A DNA stretch of 64,000 nucleotides from Gammaproteobacteria bacterium. GTDB lineage: Bacteria; Pseudomonadota; Gammaproteobacteria; Pseudomonadales; Pseudohongiellaceae. Below the pieces are notes generated by a model, which saw only the letters and a program-made list of their open reading frames with translations, was not told where the DNA came from and searched no databases. The translations under genes were made by a program, and so were the position numbers. The stretch covers positions 1-64,000 of the forward strand of contig JAURCS010000009.1 of the NCBI GenBank assembly GCA_030828385.1. The letters are read 5' to 3'. Positions 1 through 8,205 of this stretch are shown piece by piece (position 1 is the first letter of the stretch; the number at the start of each line of letters is the position of its first letter).

Positions 1-726
1 ATGCTGGCCCTGCCCTATATTGCGCTTGACACCCTTTCCCTGGAGTTAAGCCGCATTGCAACCATGTGTGTGGAGTTATTACGGAAAAATCTGCGCCAGC
101 AAAACTTCGCTTTCAAAAGTCGCAGTGCCATCATTCGTAATCTGGCTGGCGAAGTCGGCAAGTTCTCGGCAGAGCTGAATAAAAACGAATTGACACCATT
201 TATTTCTGAAGCCTTGATGAGCCTGATGCATTCCTTGCAGGAATATATTATTACTATCGAGATTTCAGAAGATATCGCGCGACTGGGCAAGATCAGCATG
301 GAGCATCAGGAAAGTGACTTCAGTAGCGCTTTTCATGACTTTTTTGCAACCGCTGACAGACATCTGGACTCACTCACACCAGACAATACCCCGGAAACCA
401 TAAAGAGCTCGGTCACCTATGATGAGGTTGAGAAGAAATACGATACCCTGAAAGAAGCTATTCTGCTAAATGCCTTGTTTGGCAATCTGGATATCTCCCA
501 GATGGATATCTTGCTGCAGTACGCCAATCAGGTAAAACGTGGATGCCGTCATACGTGGAAAGCCGCAAGACGACTGAATTCAGTCAGGGAATCACTCCAG
601 CGTAATGCAGAAGGTGAAGTCATTGAATCGAAAGTCAGTGATCAGACCAATATTGAGCTGTTGCAGGATGCACAGCAAACGCTGGCAGATAACGAAGAAA
701 GTCCAGTTACTGAAAGTGAAAGCTGA
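1..726 (+). CDS. PhoU-like helical protein, probably 3' part of a Na/Pi-cotransporter-type gene (5' end outside window)
   Basis: The reading frame is open from the first base, so the true start most likely lies to the left; the ATG at base 1 may be internal. The 241 visible residues are almost entirely amphipathic helix, rich in Leu/Glu/Lys, with no membrane segment, and end in an acidic Ser/Glu tail. This resembles the PhoU-like C-terminal domain that follows the membrane part of NptA/PNaS-family Na+/phosphate cotransporters (inference from helical pattern only). It lies 66 bp upstream of holA on the same strand, where many gammaproteobacteria have lptE. A free-standing PhoU-like regulator is the alternative. 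Confidence 0.5.
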   Translation: MLALPYIALDTLSLELSRIATMCVELLRKNLRQQNFAFKSRSAIIRNLAGEVGKFSAELNKNELTPFISEALMSLMHSLQEYIITIEISEDIARLGKISMEHQESDFSSAFHDFFATADRHLDSLTPDNTPETIKSSVTYDEVEKKYDTLKEAILLNALFGNLDISQMDILLQYANQVKRGCRHTWKAARRLNSVRESLQRNAEGEVIESKVSDQTNIELLQDAQQTLADNEESPVTESES

Positions 727-792
727 ACTTTGCCAGCAAAGAAACATGATTATGCTTTTATGCATCATTGGCCTTCGCTAGAATGATGGCAC

Positions 793-1824
793 ATGATCGT
801 CAAACCTGAACATCTCACTTCCCAACTGGCAAAACAATTGCCTGCTCTTGTCTGGATCTCCGGTGATGAGACCCTGCTGGTGCAGGAAACTCTCGATAGC
901 GTGCGGCACATTGCCAAAGAGCAAGGGTTTAGCGAACGCGAAGTACATGATGTCAGCGCCCAGTTTAACTGGGATATCCTGCTGGAATCTGCCAACAGCC
1001 TGTCCCTGTTTGCGGATCGCAAACTCATTGATCTGCGACTACATTCACCAAAACTGGATAACGAGGCAAAAAAGGCCTTACAGACCTATGCCGATAACCC
1101 CGGGGAGGATAATTTACTGCTGATTAGCAGCGGTAAAATCGAAAAACCGGCCCTTTCCACAAAATGGTTCAAGGCTATCGAGTCCCAGGGTATCGTGGTT
1201 CAGGTATGGCCGGTTAATGCCCAACAACTACCCGCTTGGGTAGCGCAACGCATAAAACGCGTCGGGCTCTCTGCCGATCAGGACAGTATTGATCTTATCT
1301 GTCAGCGGGTGGAGGGTAATTTACTGGCTGCTGCCCAGGAAATTGACAAGCTGGCACTGCTTGCAGGTGACAGAATGCTGACCCGGGATTTTGTCGCCAG
1401 AGCTGTCGCTGACAGTTCACGCTTCAACGTTTTTGCCCTGGCTGATGCCAGCCTCGCCGGTCATGGCGGCAAGGCATTGAATATACTTAATCATTTACGG
1501 GCCGAAGGTGATGATCCCCTGAAAATACTGTTTTTTCTGATCCGTGAAATCAGGACCCTTTTACGTATGCAGGAAAAAATTAGCCAGGGACAGAATATTA
1601 ATGGCGTTATGCAATCAGAAAGAGTTTGGCAAAACAGAATGCCCATTGTCGGCCATGCGCTTCGTAGTCACAGCATAAGCAGCCTGGAAAATATGTTGAT
1701 CAAGGCCCGCAATGTCGATCAGTCGATAAAAGGTTTGATGAATCTCAAACCCTGGGATGAATTGACCAGCATGATTCTCGATCTGACCGGTACTCACACG
1801 GCCATCGAGGCCGTCACGAATTAG
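793..1824 (+). CDS. holA: DNA polymerase III subunit delta
   Basis: Delta is the clamp-opening subunit of the DNA polymerase III clamp loader; it binds the beta sliding clamp and opens the ring. The 343-residue product has the length of the E. coli protein and the expected architecture: a divergent AAA+ N-terminal half (LVWISGDETLLVQE near residue 20), a helical lid with a QEIDKL segment near residue 185, and a C-terminal collar domain (LFFLIREIRTLLRMQ near 245). No Walker A is expected in this subunit. It converges on the SDR/lipA operon, whereas in E. coli holA sits between lptE and nadD on the same strand as the nadD-to-lipA genes, so the locus is rearranged here. Confidence 0.93.
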   Translation: MIVKPEHLTSQLAKQLPALVWISGDETLLVQETLDSVRHIAKEQGFSEREVHDVSAQFNWDILLESANSLSLFADRKLIDLRLHSPKLDNEAKKALQTYADNPGEDNLLLISSGKIEKPALSTKWFKAIESQGIVVQVWPVNAQQLPAWVAQRIKRVGLSADQDSIDLICQRVEGNLLAAAQEIDKLALLAGDRMLTRDFVARAVADSSRFNVFALADASLAGHGGKALNILNHLRAEGDDPLKILFFLIREIRTLLRMQEKISQGQNINGVMQSERVWQNRMPIVGHALRSHSISSLENMLIKARNVDQSIKGLMNLKPWDELTSMILDLTGTHTAIEAVTN

Positions 1825-1887
1825 CGCAGGCAAAATACCGCTGTTCGCGGGGGCGTTGCAGTCTGGGCAAGAAATTATTGGGGAAAT

Positions 1888-2682
1888 CTAGAAGGTTGGC
1901 AAGGCGGCTAAAATACCACCATCAGCAAGGAAGCTGCTACCCGTTGAATAACTGGATTCATCACTGGCCAGAAACAACATCAGCCGGGCAATTTCATCCG
2001 CTTTGGCATAGCGCCCCATAGGTACCGAAGAGGCAATACTAGCCTGGAATTTTTCCGGAGCATCCGGCACCACGGCGTGATGAATAGCCTCCATCATTGG
2101 TGTTTCAACATACCCGGGATGAATGGCATTGACCCTTATGCCAAATTCAGCCAACTCCAGTGCCGCCCCTTTCATCATACCGACTAAAGCATGTTTACTG
2201 GTGGTATACGCTGTTGTACCTGGCAATGCCGACAAGCCCTGAATGGAAGACGTCATTATGATGCTGCCGCCTTGCTGCTGCTTCATTAGCGGTATAACCG
2301 CACGCATTCCCAGCCAGACACCACGCATATTCACCGCCATCACCTGGTCAAACAACTCTACCGGATAGTCCTCCAACGGCATGTTGGCCCCGGGTATGCC
2401 GGCATTAAGAACGGCTATATCAATACGATTAAACTTTCTTTGAATATGAGAGACGGTTTGCTCAATTTCTTGCTGACTGGTGACATCTGTTTTTACTATG
2501 TTAAAACTGCCTTCTGCATTGGTCAGCTCCTCCATGCTTGCCCTGGCATCTTCCAACAGGTCTGCATCCCGATCGGCCATAATGACCGAGGCACCTTCCT
2601 GTAAAAAAAGTTTTGCCGCAGCCAAACCAATACCGCCAGCGGCACCGGTAATGAAAGCAACCTTGTTCAGTAATCTGCTCAC
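1888..2682 (-). CDS. SDR-family NAD(P)-dependent oxidoreductase
   Basis: A 264-residue classical short-chain dehydrogenase/reductase. The Rossmann glycine motif TGAAGGIG lies at residues 13-20 and is followed by an acidic residue in MADRD (about 37), which favours NAD over NADP. NAG is at about 91-93, the catalytic Ser in TSSIQG, the YTTSK catalytic Tyr/Lys at about 159-163, and the C-terminal PGYVETPMM. The start is only 5 bp after the lipA stop, so it is probably co-transcribed as the last gene of that operon. Substrate is not predictable from sequence; it could act on a 3-hydroxyacyl or sugar/alcohol substrate. Confidence 0.85.
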   Translation of the reverse strand: MSRLLNKVAFITGAAGGIGLAAAKLFLQEGASVIMADRDADLLEDARASMEELTNAEGSFNIVKTDVTSQQEIEQTVSHIQRKFNRIDIAVLNAGIPGANMPLEDYPVELFDQVMAVNMRGVWLGMRAVIPLMKQQQGGSIIMTSSIQGLSALPGTTAYTTSKHALVGMMKGAALELAEFGIRVNAIHPGYVETPMMEAIHHAVVPDAPEKFQASIASSVPMGRYAKADEIARLMLFLASDESSYSTGSSFLADGGILAALPTF

Positions 2683-2687
2683 TCGGG

Positions 2688-3647
2688 TTAGTCTGACAGT
2701 TTTGCCTGTTTATCAGCGTGGTAGCTGGAGCGCACCATGGGACCACTGGCAACATGATGGAACCCCATCTTCTCACCAATTTGAGCATATTCCTCAAATT
2801 CATCCGGGTGAACGAAGCGATCAACAGGCAAATGATCCCGTGATGGCTGCAGATACTGCCCGATAGTAACCATATCAATGTTGTGAGCGTACATATCTTC
2901 CATTACCTGCAACACTTCTTCTCTGGTTTCACCCACACCAACCATTATTCCTGATTTGGTCAGCACATCAGGCGCCATGTCTTTATATTTTTTCAGCAGA
3001 TCAAGGGACCACTGATAATCTGAACCGGGTCGGACCTGTTTATACAGCCTGGGCACAGTTTCCAGATTGTGATTAAACACATCCGGGGTGGTGCGCGACA
3101 GAATGTCGATTGCAATATCGCCCCTGCCACGAAAATCAGGCACTAATACCTCAACCTTGATACCCGGATTAAGACGACGGGTTTCAGCGATACAGCGAGC
3201 AAAATGATCAGCTCCACCATCACGCAAGTCATCTCTGTCCACTGAGGTCACCACCACATAAGTGAGCCCCATTTCTGCGATTGCCTCAGCAAGTTCCAGG
3301 GGTTCGTTTTCCATCAGGGCATTCGGCCGGCCATGGGCAACATCGCAAAACGGACAGCGGCGCGTGCAAATATCGCCCATAATCATGAAAGTAGCCGTAC
3401 CACTGCTGAAACATTCCCCCAGGTTAGGACAGGAGGCTTCCTCGCATACCGAGCTGAGCTTATGCTTGCGCAGGGTCTGGCGGATCTTGTCCACTTTTTC
3501 ATTATTGCCGAGAGTGACACGAATCCATTCCGGTTTGCGAGGCATTTCAACGGTCGGAATAATCTTTATCGGAATTCGCGCTACCTTATCTGCTCCACGG
3601 AGTTTTTCACCCTGTACAACAGATTTGATATTTTCTGTATTTGGCAT
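2688..3647 (-). CDS. lipA: Lipoyl synthase
   Basis: Radical-SAM enzyme inserting two sulfurs into octanoyl groups on the E2/GcvH lipoyl domains. The LipA-specific auxiliary 4Fe-4S cluster motif CX4CX5C is at C68, C73 and C79 ([12 protein letters not shown]), and the radical-SAM CX3CX2C at C94, C98 and C101 (CTRRCPFC). The late RSSYHAD serine motif that ligates the auxiliary cluster is also present. Length is 319 aa, normal for the family. It follows lipB by 32 bp on the same strand, the standard order ybeD-lipB-lipA, and gives the complete endogenous lipoylation route. Confidence 0.97.
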   Translation of the reverse strand: MPNTENIKSVVQGEKLRGADKVARIPIKIIPTVEMPRKPEWIRVTLGNNEKVDKIRQTLRKHKLSSVCEEASCPNLGECFSSGTATFMIMGDICTRRCPFCDVAHGRPNALMENEPLELAEAIAEMGLTYVVVTSVDRDDLRDGGADHFARCIAETRRLNPGIKVEVLVPDFRGRGDIAIDILSRTTPDVFNHNLETVPRLYKQVRPGSDYQWSLDLLKKYKDMAPDVLTKSGIMVGVGETREEVLQVMEDMYAHNIDMVTIGQYLQPSRDHLPVDRFVHPDEFEEYAQIGEKMGFHHVASGPMVRSSYHADKQAKLSD

Positions 3648-3679
3648 AATTGAGCTACTGAAAAGTTAAAAAAAATGAA

Positions 3680-4324
3680 TTATAGCAGATTGTCTGACAG
3701 CACCTTAGTTAACCTGGCACTGGTTTCTACCATGAGATCGGTCGGGTAATCCGTAACAAACTGGCGAATCTGGGTAACCCCGAGTCCGGGATAACCACAG
3801 GGGTTAATATAACTAAATGGCTCAAGATCCATGTCAACATTCAGACTCAAGCCGTGATAGGAACAGCCATTCTTGATTCTCAAGCCAAGCGCGGCAATCT
3901 TGTCATCATTAACATAGACACCGGGTGCACCCTTGCGGGTTGAGGCAGAAATGGAAAAGTCAGCAAGCACTTCGATAATACTTTGCTCAATGATATCTAC
4001 CAGTTGTCGAATGCCTTTCTTTCGTCGCTTTATATCAAGCAGAAGATAGGCAACCAGTTGTCCTGGCCCATGATAGGTCACCTGCCCGCCCCTGTCGCTT
4101 TCAACCACAGGAATACCATGAGGATCGATAATATGTTCTTTCAGTCCAGCCTGCCCTAGGGTGAAAACGGGACTATGCTGGAGTAACCAGCACTCATCCT
4201 GTTGTCCGGGATTGCGATCAATCGTGAATGATTTCATGGCATTCCAGGTTTCTGAATAGTCAGCCAGCCCAAGATCCCTGAATATCAGTTCTTCAACATG
4301 ACTTGGTGCAAGAATGCTGGTCAC
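3680..4324 (-). CDS. lipB: Octanoyl-(acyl-carrier-protein) transferase
   Basis: Transfers octanoate from octanoyl-ACP to lipoyl-domain lysines, the first step of lipoate biosynthesis. At 214 aa the length is normal. The signature [18 protein letters not shown] lies near residues 78-95. The lysine of the thioester-forming Cys/Lys pair is in [10 protein letters not shown] and the cysteine in [11 protein letters not shown]. The start is a GTG at 4322-4324, preceded by AGAGG four bases upstream. Downstream lipA uses its product. Confidence 0.96.
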   Translation of the reverse strand: MTSILAPSHVEELIFRDLGLADYSETWNAMKSFTIDRNPGQQDECWLLQHSPVFTLGQAGLKEHIIDPHGIPVVESDRGGQVTYHGPGQLVAYLLLDIKRRKKGIRQLVDIIEQSIIEVLADFSISASTRKGAPGVYVNDDKIAALGLRIKNGCSYHGLSLNVDMDLEPFSYINPCGYPGLGVTQIRQFVTDYPTDLMVETSARLTKVLSDNLL

Positions 4325-4396
4325 ATTACCTCTTAAAGAATGATGCTGCCCAACTTTGGTGGTTGAGGGTCAGTTTGACAATCTACATATAGGAAT

Positions 4397-4726
4397 CTAT
4401 ATGACCATGGCAACGCGGCCACTGGCCTTTAGATCGTCAAAGATGGCCTTAATCTGCTCCAGTGAGCGGGCCGTGATAATGACATTCACAGCCAGATATT
4501 TACCATGCCGACTGGGTCGAAAATTGATATCCTCTTCTGCAAGTTCCGGTGCATGTTGACGAATAATATCAATAATAGCGCTACTGAATTCATCAACATC
4601 AACTCCCATGACCTTGATAGGATAACGGCAAGGATATTCTATTTTTGGAGATTCTTCCTGTTGCATGCTACGTATCTTAATTGCTCCTGAACGTTCAGTG
4701 TCCCGATATTTCTCTTCCTTAGCCAA
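4397..4726 (-). CDS. ybeD: YbeD/DUF493 small regulatory-fold protein
   Basis: A 109-residue protein whose C-terminal 85 residues match the DUF493/YbeD pattern: IEYPCRYPIKVMGVD, then SRHGKYLAVNVIITARSLEQI. YbeD has an ACT-like ferredoxin fold and no established biochemical role. The N-terminal ~25 residues are charged and probably disordered. Its start overlaps the end of dacA by 8 bp, so translation is probably coupled, and the position between dacA and lipB is the conserved gammaproteobacterial order. Confidence 0.92.
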   Translation of the reverse strand: MAKEEKYRDTERSGAIKIRSMQQEESPKIEYPCRYPIKVMGVDVDEFSSAIIDIIRQHAPELAEEDINFRPSRHGKYLAVNVIITARSLEQIKAIFDDLKASGRVAMVI

Positions 4727-5912
4727 ACAGACTGAGGAAAAACAAATGCAGAAAGTCCATGATACGCTTGATAAAACTACCTCTTTCGATGACTTCCATG
4801 GCCACTACAGGGCCGTCATAAAAAACCTGATCATTAAGACTGATTTTAATATTACCCAGTACCTGCCCCGCGCTGATCGGCGCTTTCAGTGTTTCATCTA
4901 TCACCAGCTCTCTGACCAGGTTGTCTTCCTGACCGCGGGGAATCGTTACATAAACCTCGTCGGTGATACCAATATCCACGGCATTGTTTTTACCGGACCA
5001 GACGCGCTCGGTAGAGAGTACTTCACTGTTCTCGAATAACTGCAGGGTCTGGTAGAAACGGAAGCCATAGGTCAACAGTTTCTGCGATTCAATGGCACGG
5101 GCATCAGTGCTGTCTGTTCCCATCACTACGGCAATCAGACGCATATCCTCTCTTGTCGCGGATGCCACCAGACAGTAACCCGCCTCATCGGTATGCCCGG
5201 TTTTGATACCGTCTACGTTACGATCTCGAAACAGCAGGCTGTTTCTGTTGGGCTGGCGTATTTCGTTAAAGGTAAATTCCCTCTCGGAATACATGGCGTA
5301 GTGAGACGGAAAATTTTCTATCAGTGCCTTCGACAACAGCGCCAGGTCTCTCGCTGACATGGTGTGTTGGGGCATGGGCAAGCCCGATGCATTCAAAAAA
5401 TAACTGTTATTCAATCCCAGCAATTCCGCATGTTGATTCATCATGTCGGCAAATGCGGCTTCGCTGCCAGCAATATGTTCGGCGATGGCGACACTGGCGT
5501 CATTTCCGGACTGAATGATCATGCCGCGTAAAAGGTCCTCCAGACGTACCTGGGTTCCTTCCTGGATAAACATTTTCGAGCCTTCCATTTGCCAGGCTTT
5601 GACACTGACATGAACCTGGTCATTGAGAGAAACATTACTTTGAGCAACTTCATTGGCAGCGACATAGGAGGTCATGATTTTAGTGAGGCTTGCCGGTGGC
5701 AGTGGAATATCAGCATTTTCCTCAACCAGAATTTCACCGGTTTTGGCATCCATAAGAATATAGCTTGTTGCAGCTATCTGGGGAGCACGAGGAATGATTG
5801 ACTGCTGGGCATCAACCTGCCCAACAAAAACACTCGCTAACAGTAATACCCCAAAGAACCTCCTGGAATTTACCGAAGTAATAGGTGTGAAAAATGTTCG
5901 CAAACTCACCAT
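4719..5912 (-). CDS. dacA: Serine-type D-alanyl-D-alanine carboxypeptidase (PBP5/6 family)
   Basis: Periplasmic low-molecular-weight PBP that trims the terminal D-Ala of peptidoglycan pentapeptides. Numbered from an upstream ATG at 5924, the S11 peptidase motifs are complete: S79-L-T-K82, S139-G-N and K241-T-G. A signal peptide (FFGVLLLASVFVGQVDA) and a C-terminal amphipathic anchor (IKRIMDFLHLFFLSLFG) are present, as in PBP5. I chose the ATG at 5910-5912 because AGGA sits five bases before it; the 5924 ATG has no visible ribosome-binding site. The gene lies between rlpA and ybeD in the envelope operon. Confidence 0.95.
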   Translation of the reverse strand: MVSLRTFFTPITSVNSRRFFGVLLLASVFVGQVDAQQSIIPRAPQIAATSYILMDAKTGEILVEENADIPLPPASLTKIMTSYVAANEVAQSNVSLNDQVHVSVKAWQMEGSKMFIQEGTQVRLEDLLRGMIIQSGNDASVAIAEHIAGSEAAFADMMNQHAELLGLNNSYFLNASGLPMPQHTMSARDLALLSKALIENFPSHYAMYSEREFTFNEIRQPNRNSLLFRDRNVDGIKTGHTDEAGYCLVASATREDMRLIAVVMGTDSTDARAIESQKLLTYGFRFYQTLQLFENSEVLSTERVWSGKNNAVDIGITDEVYVTIPRGQEDNLVRELVIDETLKAPISAGQVLGNIKISLNDQVFYDGPVVAMEVIERGSFIKRIMDFLHLFFLSLFG

Positions 5913-6059
5913 TTCTGTCCTCATGAAAATTGTTGTCAGTTTCTGATTAAAGGATTAAATCTCTGTTCTGGTTCAGTCTATTACATTGCAATCTGTGGTC
6001 TGTGATCTTATCTGGTAATTGTCTAATAATTGTCTGTCTAAAAAATGGCAACATTATCT

Positions 6060-6983
6060 TTATTGCCTGACCCTGAACGGCGTGCCCAGACCGGCATCAA
6101 CAATTAATGTGATCAGTGCGCGCAGATCTATTGTCTCATTTAAGGGGCCAAGACGCACTCGATGCAACAGGTTTTCTGTCCCGCCATCACTATCGCTACG
6201 AATAAATACCGGCAGCGAGGTGAGTAGTTTTACCCTGTTCATCAGTTCTATGGCACTATTTTCGTTACTAAATGCCGCTACCTGAAGAAAATCCAGTCCA
6301 GCCCCCTGCTCAATCCGGTTTCGTTCCTGCAGCACCAGTTCCTGGGTTGCCTGCGCATCAGGATCGCTTTCTGACGAGGCACTCTGTTGTGTAAACCGGG
6401 AAGATTCAGTAGACGAATCAGGTAACAATGCCTTTACCCTGACTCGGGCAGTACCGTTAGCTGCATAATCCAGACTGGCAGCCGCGGCATAGGATAGGTC
6501 GACGATTCTGTCATCATGAAAGGGGCCCCTGTCATTAACCCTGACCACCACACTTTTGCCATTGTCCAGATTGGTAACCTCGAGAAAACTGGGGATGGGT
6601 AGCGATTTATGGGCCGCGGTCAGAGTGAACATGTCATAGATCTCACCATTGGAAGTCAGGTGACCATGAAATTTTCGGCCATACCAGGAAGCCATTCCGG
6701 TTTCCTCATAGCCTTCCTCTGAATCCATTACATAATAAGTCATCCCGTTAACTGTATAGGGGCTTTTGTTTCCAGCAATGGTTCGGGTCACAGGTTCAGG
6801 AATAACGGGTGGCACTGCCGAGAGGTCAATAGGCTCAAGAACCGGGCTGTCATCAGCCATTTCATAACGGCCTGAACCAGTTTTTTGAGGGGTAGTTGGA
6901 CTTACACAAGCTGCCAGAGTGGCAGCCAGGGCGATAATCAGGAATCTGGTCAAGCTAGACCAAAAAGACACTTGAATATTCAC
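6060..6983 (-). CDS. rlpA: Septal-ring lytic transglycosylase RlpA family lipoprotein
   Basis: Outer-membrane lipoprotein cleaving denuded glycan strands at the septum. The signal peptide ends in a lipobox (LAATLAAC, acylated Cys about 26). The double-psi beta-barrel runs from ASWYGRKFHGHLTSNGE (about 98-114) through RVNDRGPFHDDRIVDLS, including the catalytic-region Asp/His residues of the family. A SPOR domain (FLQVAAFSNENSAIEL ... VRLGPL) occupies the last ~75 residues and targets denuded septal peptidoglycan. Its place between rodA and dacA is the conserved order. Confidence 0.95.
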   Translation of the reverse strand: MNIQVSFWSSLTRFLIIALAATLAACVSPTTPQKTGSGRYEMADDSPVLEPIDLSAVPPVIPEPVTRTIAGNKSPYTVNGMTYYVMDSEEGYEETGMASWYGRKFHGHLTSNGEIYDMFTLTAAHKSLPIPSFLEVTNLDNGKSVVVRVNDRGPFHDDRIVDLSYAAAASLDYAANGTARVRVKALLPDSSTESSRFTQQSASSESDPDAQATQELVLQERNRIEQGAGLDFLQVAAFSNENSAIELMNRVKLLTSLPVFIRSDSDGGTENLLHRVRLGPLNETIDLRALITLIVDAGLGTPFRVRQ

Positions 6984-7032
6984 TCCTCAGCAGAGTCTTG
7001 GTTTCATCAAAACAGCGCAAATTATACCTTAT

Positions 7033-8181
7033 TCAGGGAATAAGGGTCTTGTTATGTGTATGAATAGACATCAGAATGCCAAAGCCTACCATCAGGGTCA
7101 GGATTGAAGTGCCCCCCAGACTAACCATGGGCAAAGGCACACCTACAACAGGCAAAATTCCACTCACCATACCAATATTAACGAATACATAAACAAAAAA
7201 AGTAAGAATGATACTGCCTGCCAATAAACGGCTATAGGTATCCTGGGCCGTGGCTGCGATATAAAGTCCACGTCCGATAATGGCGATGTACAGAACAAGC
7301 AGGAACAGCATTCCCAGCAGACCAAATTCCTCGGCCAGTACCGCTACTATAAAGTCAGTTTGCCCTTCTGGAAGAAAGTCCAGACGCGATTGCACACCGT
7401 TTAGCCAGCCCTTGCCAAAGACACCGCCAGATCCAATTGCTGTTTGTGACTGGATAATATTCCATCCGGTACCCAGCGGGTCACTTTGCGGATCAAACAG
7501 GGTTTTCACTCGCTGCTTCTGATAATCGGACATATAAAATATCCATAGTGCAGGACTGGAGAGGATGGCCACGCCCAGAAAAGAAAAAACCAGTTTCCAG
7601 TTAATACCTGCCAACAAAATAACAAAAAGTCCGGATACGGCTATCAGCAAGGCAGTACCTAGATCGGGCTGGATAGCAATGAGAGCGGTAGGCAGCATGA
7701 TGATTACCAAGGCCCAAACAATATGTTTAAAACGCGGGGGTAGAGCTCGCTTGGAAAAGTAACCGGCAACACAAAGCGGCAGCACTACTTTCATGATTTC
7801 AGAGGGCTGAAAGCGGGGCAGTAATGGCAAATCAATCCAGCGTCTGGCACCGCCACCGATACTGCCATAGAAAATGACAGCCACAAGCAACGCCATTCCC
7901 CCCAGATACATCCAGGGCGCCCAACGCCTGAGAATTCTGACCTCCAGCTGGGCCATAAACAACATTGCGCCCAACGAGACAATAATAAAGGTTATCTGGC
8001 GCCGCATCATCGACATGTTGCCATCTGCCGCGCTGTACAGCACCATCAAACCAAAACCGAGTAATATCAGAAGAGCAACCAATAAAGGAAAATCGATATG
8101 CAGATATTCCCAGACACTCTTGCGGCGCCCAAGGTCTTTACCTATATAGCCCATATGCCTGATAAAATCCTGACTACTCAA
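7033..8181 (-). CDS. rodA: Rod-shape SEDS peptidoglycan glycosyltransferase RodA
   Basis: Integral membrane SEDS polymerase that elongates glycan strands in the Rod complex together with PBP2. The 382-residue product has about ten hydrophobic segments and SEDS signatures: RRWIDLPLLPRFQPSEIMK near residues 113-131, PDLGTALL near 172, and the C-terminal GVPLPMVSLGGTS. The conserved catalytic Asp of SEDS proteins is expected in the large loop around QTDFIVAVLAEEFG. It lies 24 bp downstream of mrdA, its cognate transpeptidase. Also known as mrdB. Confidence 0.97.
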   Translation of the reverse strand: MSSQDFIRHMGYIGKDLGRRKSVWEYLHIDFPLLVALLILLGFGLMVLYSAADGNMSMMRRQITFIIVSLGAMLFMAQLEVRILRRWAPWMYLGGMALLVAVIFYGSIGGGARRWIDLPLLPRFQPSEIMKVVLPLCVAGYFSKRALPPRFKHIVWALVIIMLPTALIAIQPDLGTALLIAVSGLFVILLAGINWKLVFSFLGVAILSSPALWIFYMSDYQKQRVKTLFDPQSDPLGTGWNIIQSQTAIGSGGVFGKGWLNGVQSRLDFLPEGQTDFIVAVLAEEFGLLGMLFLLVLYIAIIGRGLYIAATAQDTYSRLLAGSIILTFFVYVFVNIGMVSGILPVVGVPLPMVSLGGTSILTLMVGFGILMSIHTHNKTLIP

Positions 8182-8205
8182 ACTTTCTCCATCACGTTTT
8201 GATAG

